NCBI GenBank assembly: GCA_030433395.1
Contig: JAUILX010000035.1
Span: 1-9,043 of the forward strand
Length of the DNA: 9,043 bases
Source: Chlamydiia bacterium
Lineage (GTDB): Bacteria; Chlamydiota; Chlamydiia; Chlamydiales; JACKPQ01
Direction: 5' to 3'
This document shows, in pieces, positions 5,038-9,043 of the stretch. The position numbers and the translations under genes were made by a program. Below the pieces are notes generated by a model that searched no databases, was not told the DNA's origin, and saw nothing but the letters and a program-made list of their open reading frames with translations. Position 1 is the stretch's first letter; each line of letters opens with the position of its first letter.

Positions 5038-6354
5038 ATGAAAAAGATTTTAATTGCTGATGCACTTCGCTCAAGTGTAGAGGCGATTCTCAACCATCCA
5101 AAAGCCAAAGACTATGAGATTCAAGTCGTTGACAATGGCCCTGACACCCTCAAATCCATTGAATCCTTTCATCCAGATTTAGCTCTCATCGAGCTGATGC
5201 TTCCTAGAATGCACGGCATTGAAGTCTTAAAGATTATTAGGGGCAATGCTAAGACAGCTAAAGTAGGCGTGATCATCACCAGCTATTACACCATGATCCA
5301 AAATTATCGCGCTTCTATCTCTGGAAAAGCTGATTACTTTTTAGAAAAGCCATTTGACGGGAAGCATTTTTTTGCGCTTGTTGAGAGTTTTTTTGCAGGA
5401 ACACTAAAACCTGAGCCTTTTCACGAGCCGGCTAGTACCGATACAAGGGGAAGATACTCCCCTGTACCAACAATGTCGACCTCCTACATTCGCTTTTGGG
5501 GAACGCGCGGCTCAATACCGGTCTCAGGATCACGTTACAACCGTATCGGCGGCAATACCTGCTGTTTGGAAGTGCGCAATCACGATGATCTAGTCATTAT
5601 CGATGCTGGCACTGGAATCCGAGATCTGGGCATTCATTTGAAAGATCGGGGCGTTAAAAATGTGCATCTTTTTATTGGCCACACTCACTGGGATCATATC
5701 ACCGGCTTTCCCTTTTTTGCCCCCATGTATTCTTCAGATACAACAGTGCATTTGTATGCACCGGTTGGATATGAAAAAGATACGCGCGAGCTATTCACTG
5801 AAATGCTTGCCTATGCGTTTTTCCCTGTACGCCTTGATGAGATGCAGGCAAAGTTTCACATTCATCAGCTACGCGATGGAGACCATGTCCAAGTAGGCTC
5901 GCTAGGCATTGAAACCCACTACACAAACCATCCTGGAGCAACGCTTGGCTTTAAAATCCGCTCGCCAACACATACTATTGGCTATATCACCGATAATGAG
6001 GTGCTGCTAGGCTATCATGGACATCCAGATGCCATTGGCCGCAATCATCCATTATTGGAGCCTCATTTAGGACTCATTCAGTTCTTATCTGATTGCGATG
6101 TACTCATTCACGAGGCTCAGTATTTTCCAGAAGAATATGAGCATAAGGTAGGATGGGGCCACTCATCAATTGCAAACGCAACCGTGCTACTTAAACACAC
6201 AGGCTGCCATGAATGGATTGTAACTCATCACGATCCACAACACTCTGATTTTGATTTACACACAAAGCTACAAACGCATATTGACGTTCTTGCCGATTGC
6301 CATCTCAACACGCAGGTACGTCTAGCCTTCGATGGGATGACACTTCCATTATAA
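5038..6354 (+). CDS. Receiver-like domain fused to TaR3-like MBL hydrolase
   Basis: 438 residues. Residues 1-118 have the response-regulator receiver layout (MKKILIADAL, LALIELMLPRMHG, VIITSYY, FLEKPFDG). The phosphoacceptor Asp is replaced by Glu52 and the second acidic residue of the pocket by Ala9, while D8, T81 and K104 remain. Such a domain cannot be phosphorylated normally and may be locked on. A linker of about 30 residues leads to a metallo-beta-lactamase fold (about 148-438) of the TaR3-like/PhnP-RNase Z-related group: RFWGTRGSIPVSG, GGNTCCLEV, IIDAGTGIRDLG, the metal motif HTHWDH (215-220), H298, D319, and distal His in GWGHSS and THHDP. All zinc ligands seem present, so hydrolase activity, probably on a phosphodiester, is likely; the substrate is unknown. 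The ATG is chosen because MKKILIAD is a typical receiver start, though no good ribosome binding site precedes it. Its 3' end overlaps the convergent yycJ-like gene by 50 bp. Confidence 0.9.
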   Translation: MKKILIADALRSSVEAILNHPKAKDYEIQVVDNGPDTLKSIESFHPDLALIELMLPRMHGIEVLKIIRGNAKTAKVGVIITSYYTMIQNYRASISGKADYFLEKPFDGKHFFALVESFFAGTLKPEPFHEPASTDTRGRYSPVPTMSTSYIRFWGTRGSIPVSGSRYNRIGGNTCCLEVRNHDDLVIIDAGTGIRDLGIHLKDRGVKNVHLFIGHTHWDHITGFPFFAPMYSSDTTVHLYAPVGYEKDTRELFTEMLAYAFFPVRLDEMQAKFHIHQLRDGDHVQVGSLGIETHYTNHPGATLGFKIRSPTHTIGYITDNEVLLGYHGHPDAIGRNHPLLEPHLGLIQFLSDCDVLIHEAQYFPEEYEHKVGWGHSSIANATVLLKHTGCHEWIVTHHDPQHSDFDLHTKLQTHIDVLADCHLNTQVRLAFDGMTLPL

Positions 6355-7117
6355 GAGCCTCACTAGCGCGATCTTGATGCGCTATAAAAAGCTCGCATAA
6401 GCAGTTGACAGATTCTAAAGCTTCCTTAGCCACTCCGTAGGCAAGCTCTGGCCGGTTACATTCACTTGAAAGATGGGCTAGATAGACACGTCTAAGATCT
6501 GAATGGGCAATTTCTTTTAAAAGATCAGCGCATGCTGCATTAGAAAGATGGCCTTGCCTACCCAGAACGCGTTGTTTGTAAATATTTGGCCTAGGACTTG
6601 CATAAACCAATTCTGGGTCGTGGTTCGACTCAATATATAGGTAATGACATCCCTGCAGGTGATTTTTAACCAGCGAGGAAACAAATCCTAAATCGGCACA
6701 AATACCAAGCTTGATCTGATTAAATTCTATAGTAAATGCCACAGGATCAAGTGTATCGTGCTGAATAGAAAAGGGATGAATCTTTAAATCGCCATACTCA
6801 AAAGACTCGCCTGTTGAAAAGATTTTAAAGCGCGGGGGCTCTGCGCTCATCTCACAAATTGCTTTTGCTGTGTCACCATTGGCAAAAACAGGAATATCAC
6901 CCCGTTTTGCAACAGCTCCTACACTGCGAATATGATCGGTATGCTCATGAGTGACTAAAATTGCATCAATTGTATCGAGCGACTCGCCAAGCTTTGCAAG
7001 CTCTGCTTGAATGCGCCTAATACCTATACCTGCATCGATTAGTACGCGAGTTTGCTCTGAGCGCAAAAACAAGCAGTTTCCTTTTGAACCCGATGCTAAA
7101 GGAAAAAACCCACTCAT
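6305..7117 (-). CDS. yycJ: YycJ/WalJ-like MBL-fold hydrolase
   Basis: 270 residues, the usual length for the YycJ/WalJ group (COG1235-type MBL proteins). Signatures in order: FFPLASGSKGNCLFL at the N-terminus, typical of the group; LIDAGIGIRRI (26-36); the metal motif THEHTDH (56-62); H120 in IQHDTLDPVAF; D142 in GICADLG; ESNHD (163-167); GHLSN (189-193); and a final His in LAHLSSECN (213-221). Family members are cytoplasmic metal-dependent hydrolases. YycJ of Bacillus sits in the walRK operon and has been linked to DNA repair-type exonuclease activity, but the substrate is not certain. Here no walRK genes are visible. The ATG overlaps the stop of the upstream gene as ATGA (7114-7117), implying translational coupling, with GGGGA in the upstream gene's end as a possible ribosome binding site. 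The C-terminal 17 codons overlap the end of the opposing MBL gene. Confidence 0.9.
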   Translation of the reverse strand: MSGFFPLASGSKGNCLFLRSEQTRVLIDAGIGIRRIQAELAKLGESLDTIDAILVTHEHTDHIRSVGAVAKRGDIPVFANGDTAKAICEMSAEPPRFKIFSTGESFEYGDLKIHPFSIQHDTLDPVAFTIEFNQIKLGICADLGFVSSLVKNHLQGCHYLYIESNHDPELVYASPRPNIYKQRVLGRQGHLSNAACADLLKEIAHSDLRRVYLAHLSSECNRPELAYGVAKEALESVNCLCELFIAHQDRASEALIMEVSSHRRLDVPAC

Positions 7118-8064
7118 ACAGGGAGTTCCCCTTTCTCAGGGTTAAGCGATCGTTTTACTAATTCATTGAGTGATACCAAATCACCCTCATCAATATTCCC
7201 AATCGGCAGGTCCTGTGCTGATCGATAGTCTTGTTTACAGCCAGAAAATAGGCAGTTAGCCAATTTTTTGGCCACTTCAGAATCATATTCCTGTAACTTG
7301 ATCAAAGCTCTAATAATAGATTTAGAAATACACATCTCACTGAGTTCGGCTTGACCGGAACAATATGTAGCAATAGAACGTAAAGCCTCTCCCTTTCCGG
7401 CAGCTATAGCCTTAAGCAAGATATTACTTATATTGGAAGTTGTAATCTTGGCTCCAAGATTTACAAGATGCTTTAATTGCTCTTTGTTGCTTATGTAGGC
7501 ACAAGCATTTGACAAATGCTGATCTTTTCTTAGGCCACACTGGTCGTAAACAACAGAGTACAGGGCTGCATCGGTTGTGGAATTAAGCTCACCAACACAC
7601 CATTCAATAGGCGAATCATAGGCACGTTTGTCTACTAAAACTGTAAACTTAGGCGCAGACAAAAAAAAGAGCCCTGATGGAATAAGGCCTCTTTGAATAG
7701 CTTCATAGGCACTAGACTCTTCAAGCTTACGAACTTCCTCTACCTTGCCTGCAATTTCACTATTACGATTAACAAGTGAATAGCCAGATTTAGAAGCGAA
7801 AAAAAAACCCACCCACAAAACAGCTTTAGCAATGATGGATGATTTCTTATAGGGTATTGCACATACAAAAAAACCAACTCCTAAAACCATGGCAGTAGCA
7901 TGCCATAAGTAACCCGATTTCTCTTTTTTATAGACCCCTATCCCACCAGCTATACCGCTGTTATTAACAATGCACTTTATTCGTTCGTCTGTGTACTTAC
8001 CGTCATTTTTTATCTCTTTTAGAATTGGCTTAATATCAGCGTAAGTTGCATTTGTCACTCCCAT
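7114..8064 (-). CDS. Inc-like membrane protein with ankyrin-like C-terminal region
   Basis: 316 residues, family not recognised. The start at 8064 is backed by GAGG seven bases upstream. A soluble N-terminus (1-50) precedes two hydrophobic segments at 52-70 (YLWHATAMVLGVGFFVCAI) and 77-92 (IIAKAVLWVGFFFASK) joined by a very short polar turn, PYKKSS. This bilobed hairpin of about 40 residues is the recognised hallmark of chlamydial inclusion-membrane proteins, which type III secretion places in the vacuole membrane. A helix-rich cytosolic part follows; NKEQLKHLVNLGAKIT...NILLKAIAAGKGEALRSI (about 193-231) has the rhythm of a degenerate ankyrin repeat. The gene is cotranscribed and translationally coupled (ATGA) with the yycJ-like gene, an odd partnership for a secreted protein. 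The best promoter is poor: TTGCGC (8117-8122), 17 bp, TACTCT (8094-8099). The membrane hairpin is clear; Inc status is inference. Confidence 0.75.
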   Translation of the reverse strand: MGVTNATYADIKPILKEIKNDGKYTDERIKCIVNNSGIAGGIGVYKKEKSGYLWHATAMVLGVGFFVCAIPYKKSSIIAKAVLWVGFFFASKSGYSLVNRNSEIAGKVEEVRKLEESSAYEAIQRGLIPSGLFFLSAPKFTVLVDKRAYDSPIEWCVGELNSTTDAALYSVVYDQCGLRKDQHLSNACAYISNKEQLKHLVNLGAKITTSNISNILLKAIAAGKGEALRSIATYCSGQAELSEMCISKSIIRALIKLQEYDSEVAKKLANCLFSGCKQDYRSAQDLPIGNIDEGDLVSLNELVKRSLNPEKGELPV

Positions 8065-8127
8065 TTTTCTACCTCTTGTAAAATTTTACGATTAGAGTAT
8101 GACATTCCATAAATATGCGCAAGCGGT

Positions 8128-8157
8128 TTTTCATTGCAAAATTAAACCAATTATAAT
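8128..8157 (+). promoter_or_regulatory. Candidate promoter of the 96-aa gene
   Basis: TTTTCA (8128-8133, 4 of 6) is followed after 18 bp by a perfect TATAAT (8152-8157). The predicted start near 8164 gives a leader of about 20 nt with GGAG (8172-8175) ten bases before the ATG. The 121-bp gap is shared with the divergent gene starting at 8064. Confidence 0.5.
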
Positions 8158-8185
8158 ATTAGTAAATTTATGGAGTTAATTTAAT

Positions 8186-8476
8186 ATGTCTCATTTATAT
8201 AAAGAAGTAGAAACAACTTTAGATCATTTAATTTCTAATGTTCAAGTACTGCATCGCATCGCTTTTGATCAAAAATTTGGCGATGAGGTTGCAGCTTTAA
8301 GAAAAACACAAGAGAGCTTGCTATCGCATTTGATCACACTCGATGCACAGATGGAAGAGCTAGGATTAAAAGATCAGCAAACGAATATCATCGACGCAAA
8401 GCTCAACTACTTTGCGCAGCTAAATCATGAGCTCGTCAACAAAACTTATCAGCATTATAATCAAGATCTAATCTAA
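8186..8476 (+). CDS. Small helical protein, possibly chaperone-like
   Basis: 96 residues, all predicted helical, with no membrane segment, cysteine or enzymatic motif. It is preceded by a TATAAT promoter and GGAG, and it has normal coding composition, so it is probably real. The heptad-like EVAALRKTQESLLSHLITLDAQMEELGL (34-61) resembles the central helix of FlgN-type export chaperones or small type III secretion coiled-coil proteins. However, it is shorter than FlgN (about 140 residues) and nothing else of a secretion system is nearby. The C-terminus is rich in Gln, Asn, His and Tyr (YFAQLNHELVNKTYQHYNQD). Overall charge looks mildly acidic. It stands alone, divergent from the Inc-like gene, and ends 28 bp before the fold-back element. 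If the Inc-like protein is secreted, a dedicated chaperone would be a tempting but unproven role. Confidence 0.65.
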   Translation: MSHLYKEVETTLDHLISNVQVLHRIAFDQKFGDEVAALRKTQESLLSHLITLDAQMEELGLKDQQTNIIDAKLNYFAQLNHELVNKTYQHYNQDLI

Positions 8477-8504
8477 CAAACATCCTCGCTTAGGCTTGCT
8501 ACTT

Positions 8505-8671
8505 AACCTCAGTTATGGGTTTTGATTGCTTGTATTTCAGAGCAGATCAGGTGATAGATTGTTCCATTTTTTGCGATTCAATAGCCGCAGGCGCTATAGA
8601 TGAGCAAAAAAGGGTACAAGATAGCACCTTAGATGCCTGAAGACAAGTGATATAAACCCATAACTGAGGTT
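8505..8671. mobile_element. 167-bp MITE-like fold-back element
   Basis: Perfect 18-bp terminal inverted repeats, AACCTCAGTTATGGGTTT (8505-8522) and its complement (8654-8671), are flanked by ACTT on both sides (8501-8504 and 8672-8675), the footprint of transposition. The interior is also palindromic: CTTGT, CAG, GCA, AGGTG, TTGT, TTTTTTGC (8567-8574) and ATAGC (8581-8585) each find their complement at the mirrored distance, for example GCAAAAAA (8604-8611) and GCTAT (8593-8597). The whole element could thus fold into one long imperfect hairpin centred at about 8589. It encodes no protein and would need a transposase in trans; I cannot name the IS family. Lying between convergent genes, its RNA could also act as a terminator in both directions. 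Confidence 0.85.
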
Positions 8672-9043
8672 ACTTATGTGAAAGAATTTCTGTGATAGCG
8701 TCTGCCCAGAAAAGACACTGAATCTCTTTTGTCAACTGGAGCTTGTTTTCTCTAAGCGTAAGCAGATGTGTCTTGGCTTTTGGGTTAGCCTTTTTAAAAC
8801 GCTCTAGATTCGAAAATTGCCGCGAGCGAACCTCTTTTGCATACTTGATTTCAAACGCATGCACTGCCCCGCCTGATTCCACAACAAGATCCACTTCAGA
8901 AGATGTATCATTCCAGTAATAGCAAGGTATACGTCTTGGCAATGTCTTTGCACGCTTAATAAATTCCATCACTACCATATTTTCAAAAATATGACCAATG
9001 TGAGAAGAGCGCTGAAGCTCCTCATCCGAATAGATGCCGAGAA
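8670..9043 (-). CDS. Second DUF4143 ATPase (N-terminus outside window)
   Basis: The last 123 codons of a DUF4143 protein; the frame is open to the right edge. The visible LGIYSDEELQ, HIFENMVVMEFIKRA, SSEVDLVVES and HAFEIKYAKE line up residue for residue with LGIESTDQLQ, SIFENMVVMEAVKHL, DLEIDLVIAG and KAIEIKYTMS of the gene at 3681-4877, including the Glu, Asp, Glu and Lys of the nuclease-like core. An ATG at 8978 is the internal MVVME methionine, not the start. The proteins then differ (LRENKLQLTKEIQCLFWADA against FPGLPQYPDVQCLHWMDA), so this is an old paralogue or a separate acquisition rather than a recent duplicate. The C-terminus is seven residues longer (TEILSHK). The stop TAA is formed across the junction with the fold-back element (8670-8672). 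The ATPase domain must lie beyond the window. Confidence 0.88.
   Translation of the reverse strand, partial: LGIYSDEELQRSSHIGHIFENMVVMEFIKRAKTLPRRIPCYYWNDTSSEVDLVVESGGAVHAFEIKYAKEVRSRQFSNLERFKKANPKAKTHLLTLRENKLQLTKEIQCLFWADAITEILSHK

Noticed and set aside
5019..5060. Thirteen-codon upstream ORF starting in the second TATAAT box and overlapping the receiver-MBL start.
   Set aside because: The only Shine-Dalgarno-like motif (AGGAG, 4994-4998) is 20 bases away, too far; most likely chance.
4796..5074. Minus-strand frame covering the divergent promoter region.
   Set aside because: It crosses both promoters and the inverted repeat and overlaps the DUF4143 start in a different frame; no coding signature.
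6364..6384. Hairpin TAGCGC/GCGCTA ten bases after the receiver-MBL stop, considered as a terminator.
   Set aside because: The stem is only 6 bp, the loop is 9 nt, no T-run follows on the plus strand, and the site lies within the yycJ-like coding region.
8094..8122. TTGCGC/TACTCT as promoter of the Inc-like gene and yycJ.
   Set aside because: Spacing is right (17 bp) but the -10 matches consensus at only 3 of 6; noted in the gene entry rather than called as a feature.
1..9043. CRISPR array, prophage or origin of replication.
   Set aside because: No spaced direct repeats, phage structural or integrase genes, or DnaA-box clusters were seen on either strand.

Overview
The window looks like a piece of an intracellular bacterial genome, most likely from the Chlamydiae (an environmental, Parachlamydiales-type lineage). 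Four things point there: a U-box protein with a Ser/Thr/Ile/Gln-rich N-terminus (eukaryote-type ubiquitin ligase domains are expanded in amoeba-associated chlamydiae); a protein with a bilobed hydrophobic hairpin of the kind seen in inclusion-membrane (Inc) proteins; FtsK with a YycJ-type hydrolase a few genes away, a neighbourhood I recall from Chlamydia but cannot verify here; and AT-rich intergenic DNA with short sigma-70-like promoters. The assignment is an inference from gene content; no rRNA or other marker is present.

Layout. 1-458 (-): 5' part of a U-box protein whose first 71 residues end in a ubiquitin-like LLGG tail. 459-758: about 300 bp with the U-box promoter, a doubtful 43-codon membrane ORF, and a hairpin terminator serving the next gene. 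759-1160 (-): small hydrophobic protein of unknown function. 1274-1348 (+): tRNA-His(GUG) with the G-1:C73 pair. 1390-3684 (+): ftsK, with a promoter so close that its mRNA would be nearly leaderless. 3681-4877 (-): AAA/DUF4143 ATPase whose stop overlaps that of ftsK. 4878-5037: divergent promoter region built around a 19-bp imperfect inverted repeat. 5038-6354 (+): receiver domain (degenerate, Asp to Glu at the phosphorylation site) fused to a TaR3-like metallo-beta-lactamase (MBL) domain. 6305-7117 (-): YycJ/WalJ-like MBL hydrolase, overlapping the preceding gene tail-to-tail by 50 bp and coupled by ATGA to the Inc-like/ankyrin-like gene at 7114-8064 (-). 8186-8476 (+): small helical protein. 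8505-8671: a 167-bp fold-back (MITE-like) element with 18-bp perfect terminal repeats and an ACTT target duplication. 8670-9043 (-): 3' part of a second DUF4143 ATPase, whose stop codon is completed by that element.

How the parts fit. ftsK and yycJ are core functions (chromosome segregation and division; nucleic-acid or metal-dependent hydrolysis). The U-box protein and the Inc-like protein are the candidate host-interaction genes. The two DUF4143 ATPases and the fold-back element are accessory. The most unusual items are the apparent ubiquitin-like/U-box combination, the phosphorylation-blind receiver-MBL fusion facing a second MBL gene, the symmetric divergent promoter region, and the neutral insertion of the fold-back element into a stop codon.
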